Shown here: in pieces, positions 1 to 8,890 of the stretch
Layout of the letters: every line of letters begins with the position of its first letter
Numbering within the stretch: position 1 is the first letter of the stretch
NCBI RefSeq assembly: GCF_009827335.1
Contig: NZ_WTYH01000001.1
Location: 1,426,001 to 1,490,000 of the forward strand
Direction: 5' to 3'
Source of the DNA: Aurantiacibacter arachoides
Lineage (GTDB): Bacteria > Pseudomonadota > Alphaproteobacteria > Sphingomonadales > Sphingomonadaceae
Length of the DNA stretch: 64,000 bases
Notes under the pieces: model-generated
Told to the model about the DNA's origin: nothing
Database searches by the model: none
What the model saw: only the letters and a program-made list of their open reading frames with translations
Translations under genes and position numbers: made by a program

Positions 1-1657
1 GCACCAGCGGCTCTTCCGGCAGGCCGAGTTCGTTGGCGAGGGCAAAGGCGATGGGCGTGCCGACGGTTGCCGCCGTGGCATTCGAGGCAAAATTGGTGAG
101 CACGGTCACGAACAGCATGACCGCCATCAGGACGCCTGCGGGCGGCAGATACTGCAAACCCAGCGCCAGTGCCTCGCCCAGCCATCCCGCCGCGCCGCTT
201 TCCAGAACGATGCGGCCTATCGCGATGCTGGCAGCGACCAGCACGATGACCTTGGCCGAGAGCGCCCGCCCGACCCGATCGAATTTCACGCAGCCCGTCA
301 CGAACATGACGATGGCCCCCGCCAGTGCGGAGATCGCGATCGGCACCTTGACCAGGTAGAGGCCGGCGGCCCCGATCCAGGGCAGCCCGACGGAAGCGAG
401 CGCCACCGCGCCGAACATGATCGCCGCCGCCAGCAAGGCCTTTGAACGGCGGGGAACTTCCCGCGCGCCTTCGAGCTGCAACAGGCTGTCGGTGGCGGCG
501 AAAGGCTCCAGCCCATCGGACAAGCCCATGACGAGCAGCACGTCGCCTTCCGCCAGGCGCAGGTCGTGCGCGGCAGCGGCATTCGTGTCGCCCCGCAGCA
601 GGCTTTTAGGCTTGTGCACACCGAGCACGGCAACACCGTAGCGATCGGCAATACCCGAGCTTGCCAGTGTGCGCCCCACCAGCCGGCTGTCGGCGGTCAC
701 GACCATTTCAACGACCTGGATATCTTCCCTGCGCTTTCTCGATCGCCCTACAATCTGATCGATCACCCACGATGGCGCGACCTGGCCGCGCAGCATGCGA
801 ATGGCGCTTTCCAGGCCATCGTGCGTGCCGGAGATGAGGAAGCGCTGGCCCGGTTCGAACGCCCCGCCGGGTCGCTCCTCGAAGCGGAAATCATCGGGCA
901 GGCGCCCCGCGATCTCGTCGAAGTGGCGACCTGCCAGCTCGCTTTGCGGGGTGACCCGCAGGTGGCTGAAGAAGCGGCGGATGGTCTGCGTGCGTTCGGG
1001 CGTATTGTCCGGCAGCAGGCGTGGCATGACCAGCCACAGATAGGGCAGCGCCACCAGCGCGGCCGTCAGCACGATAGGCGTGTAGTGGAACACCGACAGT
1101 TGCCGCATCCCCAGATCCTGCGCGATGCCCACCACCAGCAGGTTGGTCGATGTGCCGATGGTCGTGGCCATGCCGCCGATCAGGACTGCGGCGTTGAGCG
1201 GAATCAGCGTCTTGGAAGCCGGCATGGCGCCGCGCTGCGCCAGGGCCACGAAAATCGGCATCAGCAGCACCAGCACCGGGGTATCGTTGACGACCATGGA
1301 AAGGGCCATGGCGAGCAAGAGCGACACCAGCATGCCGAGCTGCGCGTTCAGCTTCCACACCCGTTCCAGCACCCGGGCCGCGGGTTCCAGCGCCCCGGTG
1401 ACCACCAGGCCCCGCCCCATGATCATCAGCGCGCAGATGGTGATCAGCGCCGGGTGCCCGAAGCCGGCAAAGGCCAGCGTCAGCCCGTCCGTGGGCAAGG
1501 TATCGGGCAGCGGATAGAAATACAGGCCCACGCCGATCAGCGCGATGGTGAACAGCGAGACGATCTCGATGCTCGGCTTGCCACGGGCGAAGGCCACGAA
1601 CACGCCGACCGTCATGATCATTGCGGCCAGGGCATGGAAGGAAGGAAGGTCTATCAC
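1..1657 (-). CDS. SLC13/DASS-family anion permease with RCK_C domains (partial, C-terminus off window)
   Basis: An open reading frame enters from the left edge on the minus strand and covers about 552 codons. The start is a GTG at 1657, preceded by GAAGG nine bases upstream; the next in-frame ATG is at 1621. The product alternates hydrophobic helices with two soluble middle segments that resemble RCK_C (TrkA-C) domains. The motifs VVNDTPV and GTSTNLLV fit the divalent-anion:sodium symporter superfamily (SLC13). Such proteins move dicarboxylates, sulfate or similar anions across the inner membrane. The substrate cannot be read from the sequence. Its 3' end lies outside the window, and it is separated from the next gene by tRNA-Leu. 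Family assignment is solid; the start codon is moderately certain. Confidence 0.85.
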   Translation of the reverse strand, partial: MIDLPSFHALAAMIMTVGVFVAFARGKPSIEIVSLFTIALIGVGLYFYPLPDTLPTDGLTLAFAGFGHPALITICALMIMGRGLVVTGALEPAARVLERVWKLNAQLGMLVSLLLAMALSMVVNDTPVLVLLMPIFVALAQRGAMPASKTLIPLNAAVLIGGMATTIGTSTNLLVVGIAQDLGMRQLSVFHYTPIVLTAALVALPYLWLVMPRLLPDNTPERTQTIRRFFSHLRVTPQSELAGRHFDEIAGRLPDDFRFEERPGGAFEPGQRFLISGTHDGLESAIRMLRGQVAPSWVIDQIVGRSRKRREDIQVVEMVVTADSRLVGRTLASSGIADRYGVAVLGVHKPKSLLRGDTNAAAAHDLRLAEGDVLLVMGLSDGLEPFAATDSLLQLEGAREVPRRSKALLAAAIMFGAVALASVGLPWIGAAGLYLVKVPIAISALAGAIVMFVTGCVKFDRVGRALSAKVIVLVAASIAIGRIVLESGAAGWLGEALALGLQYLPPAGVLMAVMLFVTVLTNFASNATAATVGTPIAFALANELGLPEEPLV

Positions 1658-1727
1658 CGCGCGCCGCCTTCACAGCCGCGCGCCGGTTTGGCAAGGTGAT
1701 TGGCGGCATTCGCACGCCGATTGCGGA

Positions 1728-1812
1728 TGGTACCCCTGGCCGGACTCGAACCGGCACTTCGTAAGAAACTCGATTTTGAGTCGAGCGCGTCTACCAATTC
1801 CGCCACAGGGGC
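1728..1812 (-). tRNA. tRNA-Leu (anticodon CAA)
   Basis: Read on the minus strand, the acceptor arm GCCCCTG pairs with CAGGGGT, followed by discriminator A and an encoded CCA. The anticodon stem CTCGA/TCGAG encloses the loop CTCAAAA, giving anticodon CAA. The long variable region and a GGTTCGAGTCC T-arm are typical of a class II leucine tRNA. Length with CCA is 85 bases. Confidence 0.97.
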
Positions 1813-1834
1813 ATCCGGTCCGTTGCTGCGAGCC

Positions 1835-1864
1835 GCGATAACGGCGCGACTAGCTTTACTTCAA
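1835..1864 (-). promoter_or_regulatory. weak candidate sigma-70 promoter for tRNA-Leu
   Basis: On the minus strand TTGAAG (1859-1864) and TATCGC (1835-1840) are 18 bases apart, about 23 bases before the tRNA 5' end. The -35 box overlaps the last codons of the inositol phosphatase gene. The -10 match is poor, so this is only a candidate. Confidence 0.3.
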
Positions 1865-2674
1865 CGCTCCCGCAATCAGCTTGTGCAGACGGGAATGCAG
1901 CGGGTCGTTACCGGCGATGACCTGCTTGTCGCAGATCGGCAGCGAGCGCCCCCGATAATCGGACACGAAACCGCCCGCCTCGCGCACCAGCAGGCAGCCA
2001 GCGGCCGTATCCCAGGGGGCGAGATCGCTTTCCCAGAACCCGTCGAACCGGCCAGCGGCAACCCAGGCCAGATCGAGGGCGGCGGAACCGAACCGGCGAA
2101 CGCCGGCAACTTCCGGCCCGACCTTGGCAAAGATGCGCGCCCACTCGGCAAAGTCGCCATGCCCGCCGTATGGCGTGCCGGTGGCAAACAGCGCCTCGGT
2201 CAACTGGCGGCGACTGGAGACGCGAAGGCGCGCATCCTGCAACCATGCACCGCGCGATTTCTCGGCCCAGAAGGTCTCGTCTGTTACCGGCTGGTAGACC
2301 ACGCCGGCGGTGACGTCGCCCCATTCCCTGCTGCCGAGCTTGCGCTCCTGCACGGCGATGCTGACGGAGAAATGCGGAATTCCGTGAAGGAAGTTGCTGG
2401 TGCCGTCGAGCGGATCGACGATGAAGCGCGGCGCGTCCTCGTCGCCTTCGATCTCACCCGATTCCTCCAGCAGGAAGCCCCAGCCGGGGCGCGCCACCTT
2501 GAGCTCGTCCCAGATGATGCGTTCTGCACGCATATCGGCCTTGGAGACGAAATCGGCCGGGCCCTTGCGGCTGACCTGCAGCGCCTCGACCTCGCCGAAA
2601 TCGCGCCGCAACCGGCCGCCCGCCTTGCGCGCGGCCTTTTCGATGACGCGGATGAGACCGGAAATCGCTGCCAT
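1856..2674 (-). CDS. suhB: inositol monophosphatase family protein (SuhB-like)
   Basis: A 272-residue member of the inositol monophosphatase family, which removes phosphate from myo-inositol 1-phosphate or related sugar phosphates using Mg2+; SuhB homologues also act as antitermination factors in enterobacteria. Metal-binding motifs are in the expected order: the acidic pair E70-E71, DPLDGTSNF at 87-95 and PWDTAAG at 220-226. Length is normal for the family. The ATG at 2674 lies only six bases after the efp stop codon, so the two genes are probably co-transcribed. Enzyme class is clear; the physiological substrate (inositol phosphate or a nucleotide-derived phosphate) is not determined by sequence. 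Confidence 0.93.
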   Translation of the reverse strand: MAAISGLIRVIEKAARKAGGRLRRDFGEVEALQVSRKGPADFVSKADMRAERIIWDELKVARPGWGFLLEESGEIEGDEDAPRFIVDPLDGTSNFLHGIPHFSVSIAVQERKLGSREWGDVTAGVVYQPVTDETFWAEKSRGAWLQDARLRVSSRRQLTEALFATGTPYGGHGDFAEWARIFAKVGPEVAGVRRFGSAALDLAWVAAGRFDGFWESDLAPWDTAAGCLLVREAGGFVSDYRGRSLPICDKQVIAGNDPLHSRLHKLIAGALK

Positions 2675-2680
2675 GTCGGC

Positions 2681-3244
2681 TCAGCCCGCCTTTCCGACGT
2701 AGCTCTGTTCGTAAACGTCGACCACGATGCGCGTGCCGCTCTCGATGTGCGGGGGCACCATGATGCGCACGCCGTTGTCGAGCATGGCGGGCTTGTAGCT
2801 GGAGCTGGCGGTCTGCCCCTTCACCACGGCGTCGGCATCCACGATCGTCGCTTCCACCTGGTTGGGCAGCGCCACGCTGATCGGGCGTTCTTCCCACAGT
2901 TCGAGCGAGACCTGCATGCCGTCCTGCAGGAACGGGCGGGCATCGCCCAGCAGGTCGCTGTCGAGGTTGATCTGTTCGTAGGTGTCGGCATCCATGAAGA
3001 CCAGCTGGCTGCCGTCCTCGTAAAGGAACTGGTAGTCCTTGGTATCCAGCCGCACCTTTTCGACCGTGTCGGCGCTGCGGAAGCGCACGTTGGTCTTGCG
3101 GCCGTCCATCAGGTTCTTCATCTCGACCTGCATGTACGCCCCGCCCTTGCCGGGCTGGGTATGCTGGATCTTGGCGACCTTCCAGATGCCGCCTTCGTAT
3201 TCGAGGATGTTGCCGGGACGAATGTCCACGCCGGAAATCTTCAT
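2681..3244 (-). CDS. efp: translation elongation factor P
   Basis: A 187-residue EF-P, which binds the ribosome between the P and E sites and relieves stalling at consecutive prolines. The N-terminal KOW-like domain carries TQPGKGGAY with K33 at the tip of the loop, the position that is modified with beta-lysine or other groups in many bacteria. Two OB-fold domains follow and the C-terminus ends with [11 protein letters not shown]. The start at 3244 (MKISGV) gives exactly the family length. The frame stays open upstream for 67 more codons, but that stretch has no family resemblance. It is the first gene of a likely efp-suhB operon. Confidence 0.97.
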   Translation of the reverse strand: MKISGVDIRPGNILEYEGGIWKVAKIQHTQPGKGGAYMQVEMKNLMDGRKTNVRFRSADTVEKVRLDTKDYQFLYEDGSQLVFMDADTYEQINLDSDLLGDARPFLQDGMQVSLELWEERPISVALPNQVEATIVDADAVVKGQTASSSYKPAMLDNGVRIMVPPHIESGTRIVVDVYEQSYVGKAG

Positions 3245-3359
3245 GCCACGCTCGTTTCGATAGGTGTAAGGGATTGCGCCGCGCCCTAGCCGTTGACGGG
3301 CGGCGCGGCAAGCTTGGTTCATGACGCGCTCAGCCAGGCATGCTAGGCGCAGACGCACC

Positions 3360-3713
3360 ATGCACCGTCTTGCCCTCCTCCTCGCCGCCCCGATCGCCAC
3401 GCTGTGCGCCGCGCCCGTTCTCGCGCAGGAGGCGATCGGCACCATTCAGCGCGGGTCTTACGCTTGCGAGTTGCCGGGCCATGCCGGGCGCGAGGCGAGC
3501 ATCGCGATGCCTGAGGCGAGCTTCCGCATTCGTGGCGCCTCGCGCTATGTCTCGCCGCAGGGCGACGGCACCTACCTGCGCCGCGGCGACCGCGTTACCT
3601 TTACGAGTGGGCCGCACAATGGCGATAGCTACCGCGTGGAAGCCCCGGGCTCCTTGCGGAAGCTGGAAGACGGCGCGGTAACGCGCCTGCGCTGCATTCG
3701 CCGCTCGCGCTGA
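3360..3713 (+). CDS. small secreted protein of unknown function
   Basis: A 117-residue protein that I do not recognise. The first 23 residues ([11 protein letters not shown]...VLAQ) form a good Sec signal peptide with an A-x-A-like site before QEAIG. The mature part is short, basic and contains two cysteines, one in SYACELPG and one in LRCIRR near the end, which could form a disulfide in the periplasm. The start at 3360 was chosen because it begins the signal peptide; an in-frame codon at 3321 would add 13 arginine-rich residues with no purpose. The gene diverges from efp and runs toward the M23 gene with a three-base gap. Confidence 0.7.
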   Translation: MHRLALLLAAPIATLCAAPVLAQEAIGTIQRGSYACELPGHAGREASIAMPEASFRIRGASRYVSPQGDGTYLRRGDRVTFTSGPHNGDSYRVEAPGSLRKLEDGAVTRLRCIRRSR

Positions 3714-3716
3714 ACG

Positions 3717-4394
3717 TTACCGCCGGGTCAGCAAGGGGAAGGGATTGACGGCAGTCGCCGGCTCCCACCATTCCGAACGCGCCTGGGTACGCAGCATGGC
3801 AAAATGCAGGTGCGGCGCGGCAGGATCGGCATTGCCGGTTGACCCCACCGTCCCCAGCCTTTGCCCGCGGCGGATCGTCATCCCCTCCGTCAGGCCCTGC
3901 GCGTACTCGGCCAGGTGCGCGTAGTAGTAGATCGTCTCGCGATCCTCGGACCGGATATAGAGCGTGTTTCCGCCAGCATCCGACAGGAAGATGCGCTCCA
4001 GCGTGCCGGGCGCGGCCGCCACGACTGACGTGCCCTCGGGCGCCATGATGTCCATCGCCTCGTGCAACCGCGTGCCCCCGCCGCGATCGTCGGTGAAGGT
4101 GTCTGTCAGATCGGTCGCGCTCTTGCCGAGAACGGGGATCATCAGCTGCGCAGCTTCCCCGGTCGGTTGCGTGGTCACCCGCGTCGTGGTGTTCGGAACG
4201 CTTTCGGCCTCCAGACTGCGCACTTCCTCGTTCGCATCGTTGGGATCGGCTTCCAGCTGGTATTCCAGATCGTCACGAATCGCCGCGCTTTCCTCCCGGT
4301 CCATCAGGAACGCGCCCGCCACGATCCACCCCGCCGAAACGAGGGTGGCCGTGACGACGGCGACCTGGGCCTTTTCAACGAACGGCGAGGACAT
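3717..4394 (-). CDS. membrane-anchored M23 (LytM-type) metallopeptidase
   Basis: A 225-residue protein with one membrane segment at about 13-31, an acidic linker and a C-terminal LytM domain. Zinc ligands are in the expected places: H111 and D115 in HEAMD, H160 in YYAHL, and H195/H197 in HLHF. Members of peptidase family M23 cut peptide bridges in peptidoglycan. With the full set of ligands this one is probably active rather than a degenerate activator. Its ATG at 4394 shares one base with the stop of the L,D-transpeptidase gene (TGATG), which suggests translational coupling and a joint role in cell-wall remodelling at the periplasmic face. Confidence 0.92.
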   Translation of the reverse strand: MSSPFVEKAQVAVVTATLVSAGWIVAGAFLMDREESAAIRDDLEYQLEADPNDANEEVRSLEAESVPNTTTRVTTQPTGEAAQLMIPVLGKSATDLTDTFTDDRGGGTRLHEAMDIMAPEGTSVVAAAPGTLERIFLSDAGGNTLYIRSEDRETIYYYAHLAEYAQGLTEGMTIRRGQRLGTVGSTGNADPAAPHLHFAMLRTQARSEWWEPATAVNPFPLLTRR

Positions 4395-5749
4395 CAGGCC
4401 TCGAAAATCACGCGCGTGCTGGTGCTGACCATCCCCGCAAGGCGCGCGGCATCCCAGTTCGTCAGGCGCACGCAACCGTGGCTCTGGGCGCGACCGATGG
4501 TGGCCGGATCGGGCGTGCCGTGGATGCCGTAATGCTCCTTGCTGAGGTCGATCCAGATCACGCCGACCGGGCCGTTGGGGCCCGGCGGCAAGGTGTAGTT
4601 CTCGCCGCTCTCGCGCCCGCCGGTGAGCACCTCCGGGCTGTATTCGAACGTCGGGTTGTATGCTTCTCCCAGGATATCCCATTCGCCGAGCGGGAGCGGA
4701 AACTCGCTCGATCCGCTGCTGACGGTGAACAGTGCTACCAGTTTGTCGCCCTGATAGGCCTTCAGCGTCTTGCCTGCCTTGCTGACGACAATGCGATCGA
4801 CCTCGGGCTGGTCGCTGCCGACGCCAAGCGAGGCAAGTGTCTGCTGCCAGTTACGGTCCTCGACGGCGCCAGGCGCGATGCGATCCGCGCCGATGTTGGG
4901 GACGCGAATCTGCTGCCCGGCGCTGAACAGGCTTTGCATCGTGCCGGTCGAGGCGGTGCCTGACGGCGTGGGCGTGCCCGAGCGCGTGGCACTGGGCGAA
5001 GGCGCAGGGGTCGCACCGGCGGCGTTGCCATTGCCCGAGCTGCGCATGGCGCGGTTCGTGCCAGTCATGCCCGCCGGGCGCCCGTTCGGGTTCAGCTGGC
5101 GTAGCACCTCCACCGTGGTGTGGAAGCGTTCGGCCAGCTTCTCTTCGAGGCTTTCGTAGCCCATCTGCTCCAGTTCGGCCTGGTCGGCGGTTTCCTCGGG
5201 CAAATCGTTGAAGGTCAGCTGCCCCCAGCTGGCCGGTATCGTCACGACACGCGTGGCGGGAATACGCTCCCACTGGGTCAGCGCTTCTTCGGTCGCGGTG
5301 TCGAGCTCGCCGGTGATCTCGAGATCGTTGGCTTCCTGGAACCCGCGCAGGGCATTCTCGGTCGACATGCCCATGCGGCCGTCGATCACGCCGGGGCCGA
5401 AGCCCACGCGATCGAGCACGACCTGCACCTGCATGATCGGGCGCTCTTCCGGATCTGGGATGGCATCGGGCGTGGTGGCGCCCGCCATGTCTCCGTCAGG
5501 GGAAACACCCTCGCCATCGGCGGCCATGTTCGCGCCCTGGCGATCCATGCCCATGTACTGGGCATCGTTCGAAGCCATCGAGTCGGCGAGGTTGTCTTCG
5601 CCATAGACATCGTATCCGTAATCGGTGTCGGCCTGTGCATCAGATACCTCGGTGTCGGTATCGACGCTGTCGGTGCCACGAACGTCACAAGCGGCGATAG
5701 CCACGGTGAGCGGGATGGCGGCGATAAAGGCAATGAACTTGCGCGACAT
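4394..5749 (-). CDS. L,D-transpeptidase lipoprotein with peptidoglycan-binding domain
   Basis: A 451-residue protein. The N-terminus MSRKFIAFIAAIPLTVAIAA is followed by Cys, a lipobox-like cleavage site, so it is probably a lipoprotein. An acidic low-complexity region follows, then a PG_binding_1 repeat (VQVVLDRVGFGPGVIDG and onward), a Gly/Ser/Thr/Pro linker and a C-terminal YkuD domain. The catalytic motif SHGCVRL places the nucleophile at C426, with the conserved HG of IHGTPDP before it. YkuD enzymes make 3-3 cross-links or attach proteins to peptidoglycan in the periplasm. The ATG at 5749 is the one that starts the signal sequence; it overlaps the following M23 gene by one base. Confidence 0.93.
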   Translation of the reverse strand: MSRKFIAFIAAIPLTVAIAACDVRGTDSVDTDTEVSDAQADTDYGYDVYGEDNLADSMASNDAQYMGMDRQGANMAADGEGVSPDGDMAGATTPDAIPDPEERPIMQVQVVLDRVGFGPGVIDGRMGMSTENALRGFQEANDLEITGELDTATEEALTQWERIPATRVVTIPASWGQLTFNDLPEETADQAELEQMGYESLEEKLAERFHTTVEVLRQLNPNGRPAGMTGTNRAMRSSGNGNAAGATPAPSPSATRSGTPTPSGTASTGTMQSLFSAGQQIRVPNIGADRIAPGAVEDRNWQQTLASLGVGSDQPEVDRIVVSKAGKTLKAYQGDKLVALFTVSSGSSEFPLPLGEWDILGEAYNPTFEYSPEVLTGGRESGENYTLPPGPNGPVGVIWIDLSKEHYGIHGTPDPATIGRAQSHGCVRLTNWDAARLAGMVSTSTRVIFEA

Positions 5750-5811
5750 GAATAAACCTCTCTGCGACCGGGCGATATACCCGTTTGCATGGCTCAACGT
5801 GCCGGAACCGA

Positions 5812-6450
5812 TCAGGTTTCCGTGCGAAGCGCCTTGGCAAAGGCCTGCATGGCCGAAACCTCGTCGCCGCCCCACACCGCATGGCTGACAGCCAGGAAAT
5901 CCGCGCCGGCCTCTACCAGCGGGGCGCAGTTGCCCGGAGTGATGCCGCCGATCGCCACGCAGGGGATCTCGAACAGGCCGCTCCACCATTCCAGCACCTC
6001 GGTGTCTGGCCGATGGTCGCTGATCTTGGTGGCGCTGTCGTAAAACGCGCCGAAGGCCACATAATCCGCCCCAGCGTCGCCCGCTTCCATCGCCAGATGA
6101 CGGCTGGCATGGCAGGTAACGCCGATCTGCATCTCGCGGCCCAGTTCCTCGCGGGCTTCGCGCACGTCACCATCGCCCTGCCCCAGATGCACGCCATCCG
6201 CCTTCAGGCGCCTGGCGAGGGCAACCGAATCGTTGACGATGAAGGCGACATCGCGCGCCGCACATATCTCTTGCAAGGGCGCCGCCAGTCGCGCTGCCTC
6301 GTGCTGGTCGACGCCCTTCACCCGGAACTGGAACGCACTGGCCAGCCCCGCCCCGGCCGCGAGCGCCCGGTCGAGGCGGTCCGGGAAGGCGCCGGACACG
6401 TCAGGCGGCGAAATGAGATAGAGCTGGCAGGGGGGCGCGGGCATGGTCAT
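5812..6450 (-). CDS. thiE: thiamine phosphate synthase
   Basis: A 212-residue TIM-barrel protein of the ThiE family, which joins HMP-pyrophosphate and thiazole phosphate to give thiamine monophosphate in the cytoplasm. Recognisable segments are FQFRVKG, FIVNDSVALA, ADGVHLGQGD, VGITCHASRH-like (IGVTCHASRH) and ADYVAFGAFYDSATK, the last replacing the classical GPxxxTxTK phosphate loop with a variant form. CVAIGGITPGN near the end is the usual phosphate-binding glycine motif. I chose the ATG at 6450; a second ATG six bases inside and a TTG at 6486 are alternatives. It follows the aldolase gene in the same direction after 172 bases. Confidence 0.85.
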   Translation of the reverse strand: MTMPAPPCQLYLISPPDVSGAFPDRLDRALAAGAGLASAFQFRVKGVDQHEAARLAAPLQEICAARDVAFIVNDSVALARRLKADGVHLGQGDGDVREAREELGREMQIGVTCHASRHLAMEAGDAGADYVAFGAFYDSATKISDHRPDTEVLEWWSGLFEIPCVAIGGITPGNCAPLVEAGADFLAVSHAVWGGDEVSAMQAFAKALRTET

Positions 6451-6622
6451 GCTGGCGCCGATAGCAAGCTGACAGCGGCACGCCAATGACTGCCGTGAGG
6501 CTTCTCGTTCCGCCCGCCGCCAACTTGCGGGTCAACCGCGGGGCGAGGAGCCACTCCCCGCCCGCGGCCAACCCAGACATGCAAGGCGTTGACGCTGAGG
6601 CGCCGCAAGCGCCCAGCCCTGT

Positions 6623-7510
6623 CTAGGCGACAGAGGCTTCGCAGATCTGGTCGATCGCGCCGCCCAGCGCCGCGTCGAATTGATCGTCCGACTGATCGGC
6701 GCGCAGTTCCTGCAACAGGCCGCGGCTGAAGCTGGCGATCATGCCGGGGTTCCTGGCCAGCCTGGCGCAAGCCTCGTCCGTCGAGAAACCGCCCGACAGC
6801 GCCACCACGCGCAGCACCTTGGGATGGCGGATCAGCTCGGCGTAGAGATCGTCCTTCACCGGGATCGACAGCTTGAGCATGACCTGCTCCCCCTCGGGCA
6901 GCTGGTCGAGCCGCGTGAGAATTTCGCTCTTGAGCAGTTCCTCGCCCTCGGCCCGGTCGGCGGCGGTGATGTCGTATTCCGGCTCAAGGATCGGCATCAG
7001 CCCGGCGGCGATGATGGTGCGGCCGACCTCGAACTGCTGCGCGACGATCGCGGCGATCCCCTGTGCATTGGCAGACTTGATGACCGAGCGCATCTTGGTG
7101 CCGAACATGCCCGCCTGCGCCGATTTCGCCAGCAGCGCATCGAGCTTGTCGAGCGGCTTCATCAGCTGCACGCCGTCGGCCTCGTCCTCCAGCCCCTGGT
7201 CGACCTTGATGAAGGGCACCACGCCGCGATCCTTCAGGGCCTCGGCCGTCGTCTTGCCGTCGACTTCGCCGTCCATGGTCTTTTCAAACAGGATCGCCCC
7301 GATCACCTTGCCGCTGGAAAAGCTGGGCGCCGTGATGACGCGGCTGCGCATCGTGTGGATCTGGGCGAACATTTCCTCGTCGCCGTTCCAGGCATCGTCT
7401 GCCACGCCATAGCCCTGCAGCGCCTTGGGCGTCGAACCGCCCGACTGGTCGAGGGCGGCGATGAAGCCTTGGCCATTGGCGATGCGGTCGGTCATTTCGG
7501 CGGTGTTCAT
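6623..7510 (-). CDS. fda: class I fructose-bisphosphate aldolase
   Basis: A 295-residue class I (Schiff-base) aldolase that interconverts fructose 1,6-bisphosphate with dihydroxyacetone phosphate and glyceraldehyde 3-phosphate. Family features are ALDQSGGSTPKAL near residue 20, PFIKVDQGL at 99-107, PILEPEYD at 173-180 and VMLKLSIP, whose K213 is the likely Schiff-base lysine. ALSGGFSTDEAC supplies the phosphate site. Length fits the bacterial class I group. A strong Shine-Dalgarno (AGGAG, six bases before ATG) supports the start. Together with pgk, gap and tkt on the same strand it makes a lower-glycolysis/pentose block. Confidence 0.93.
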   Translation of the reverse strand: MNTAEMTDRIANGQGFIAALDQSGGSTPKALQGYGVADDAWNGDEEMFAQIHTMRSRVITAPSFSSGKVIGAILFEKTMDGEVDGKTTAEALKDRGVVPFIKVDQGLEDEADGVQLMKPLDKLDALLAKSAQAGMFGTKMRSVIKSANAQGIAAIVAQQFEVGRTIIAAGLMPILEPEYDITAADRAEGEELLKSEILTRLDQLPEGEQVMLKLSIPVKDDLYAELIRHPKVLRVVALSGGFSTDEACARLARNPGMIASFSRGLLQELRADQSDDQFDAALGGAIDQICEASVA

Positions 7511-7620
7511 TCGATGCTCCTAATCGAATTTGAAGATGCACGGCTCCTATGCGCGGCAAGGTGCGAGCGCAACTGCCGGCATTATCACGATCTTAGCGCC
7601 TTTGCGGCAAAGTTGCCGCC

Positions 7621-8442
7621 ATGAACCGCGAAACCATCGAACGGCTGCCCAACTTCCTGAAACGCTTCGGAATGCGCCACGGTTTGCGCCTCGGCCTTGG
7701 GCTGCCCAGCCAGGGCAGGGCGACCGACATTGCGGCGCTTGCCCATCGCACGCCGGGTTTCGACCGGCCGATCTGGCTGCGGCCCAACAGGTCCGACTAT
7801 TCGATCTTCTGGCAGACGATGGTCAACCGGCAGTACGACCTAGCGCGGTTTCCCCAGACTGCCGAGCTGGAGCGCCGGGCCGAGGCCATGCTGGCCACCG
7901 GCAAGGTCCCGGTTATCGTCGATGCGGGCGCCAACATCGGCTTGTCGCTGCGCGCCTTTGCGGCGAAATATCCTTTCGCCCATGTCGTCGCGATAGAGCC
8001 AGACGCCGACAACATGCGCGTGCTGGAGGCGAACCTGGCGGCGGCGGGCGGCGCGCATACGGCGGTGCTGGGCGGCGTGGCCTCGCGATCCGGCCATTGC
8101 CGCGTCATATCCTACGAGCGCGGCAGCGCCGGGCTGCAGACCGAATATTGCGATGCCGCACACCCGGATGCGGTGCGCGCCCTTACCGTGGATGAATGCG
8201 TGGCGCTGGTGCCGGATGGCGAGCCGTGGATCGTCAAGCTCGACATCGAAGGCGCGCAGGACGAACTGTTCTCTGGCGACACCGGCTGGGTCGGGCGCAC
8301 CGACCTGATCCTGCTCGAACTGGATGACTGGGCCTTTCCGTGGAGCGGATCGTCGATCACGTTCTTCCAGGCTCTCGCGCAGCATCGCTTCGACTATCTC
8401 CTCAACGAAGAGCTTATCCTGGCCTTCCGGCACACCGATTGA
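7621..8442 (+). CDS. FkbM family methyltransferase
   Basis: A 273-residue protein with a class I SAM-dependent methyltransferase fold. The SAM-binding motif VIVDAGANIGLS lies near residues 98-109, followed by HVVAIEPDADN, in which the acidic residue would bind the ribose. WIVKLDIEGAQDELF is the FkbM signature strand IV region. Members of this family O-methylate sugars or other small hydroxyl groups and are often found with polysaccharide genes. Here the gene stands alone between the divergent aldolase gene and a small lipoprotein gene, so the substrate is unknown. The ATG at 7621 gives the full fold. Confidence 0.88.
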   Translation: MNRETIERLPNFLKRFGMRHGLRLGLGLPSQGRATDIAALAHRTPGFDRPIWLRPNRSDYSIFWQTMVNRQYDLARFPQTAELERRAEAMLATGKVPVIVDAGANIGLSLRAFAAKYPFAHVVAIEPDADNMRVLEANLAAAGGAHTAVLGGVASRSGHCRVISYERGSAGLQTEYCDAAHPDAVRALTVDECVALVPDGEPWIVKLDIEGAQDELFSGDTGWVGRTDLILLELDDWAFPWSGSSITFFQALAQHRFDYLLNEELILAFRHTD

Positions 8443-8488
8443 CCGTCATTCAGCCAGGCGACAGCAGGCCGGGGCTTTCGCTTCAGGC

Positions 8489-8890
8489 ATGAGAATGCAT
8501 TCCGCACCCGCGCTGGCCGCCCTCGCCCTTTCAGCCTGCGTTACCCACGGCGACGCCGCTCCCCATCGCGGCAGCCCGCCCGCTGCGGAGGCCACGCCCG
8601 TGGGGCTGGGTCAGGCAGTCAGCGTGGGCGACTTGGCGCTGACGCCGCTTGCCGTGATCGAGGATTCGCGTTGCCCCATCAACGCCCGCTGCGTCTGGGC
8701 GGGCCGCATCATTGTGCGCACGCAGGTGGATGGCCCCGCCTGGCACGAAACGCGCGACCTGCAACTGGGTGAGCCGCAGCAGGTGCGCGGTCATCGCCTG
8801 GCGCTGGTCAGCGCGGAACCCGGCAGGATGGCAGGCGCAGAAACCCCGCCCGCGACCTACCGCTTCGTCTTCGAGAGCGGTGCCGACTAG
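8489..8890 (+). CDS. small lipoprotein of unknown function
   Basis: A 133-residue protein that I do not recognise. Its N-terminus MRMHSAPALAALALSAC is a short lipoprotein signal with an LSAC lipobox. The mature part contains a predicted beta-rich region with two cysteines in RCPINARCVWAGR, close enough to form a disulfide loop; this CxxxxxC-VWAG pattern resembles small exported proteins of sphingomonads of unknown role. The start at 8489 or the ATG two codons later both yield the signal. The stop overlaps the convergent acetyltransferase gene by four bases. Confidence 0.7.
   Translation: MRMHSAPALAALALSACVTHGDAAPHRGSPPAAEATPVGLGQAVSVGDLALTPLAVIEDSRCPINARCVWAGRIIVRTQVDGPAWHETRDLQLGEPQQVRGHRLALVSAEPGRMAGAETPPATYRFVFESGAD

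Noticed and set aside
566..1699. Long open frame on the plus strand across the permease gene
   Set aside because: It lies opposite a gene with clear SLC13 motifs, has no recognisable domain, and its His/Gln/Arg-rich composition is typical of antisense reading of GC-rich coding DNA.
3245..3445. 67-codon N-terminal extension of elongation factor P
   Set aside because: It overlaps the divergent gene for a secreted protein, has no homology, and the shorter form has exactly the family length.
6538..6561. GCGGGG/CCCCGC inverted repeat downstream of the aldolase gene as a terminator
   Set aside because: The loop is 12 bases, the stem only six pairs, and no T-run follows; such pairs occur by chance in DNA this GC-rich.
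6451..6622. TPP riboswitch in front of thiE
   Set aside because: The characteristic CTGAGA and ACCTGATC-type conserved elements of the TPP aptamer are not present on the minus strand here.
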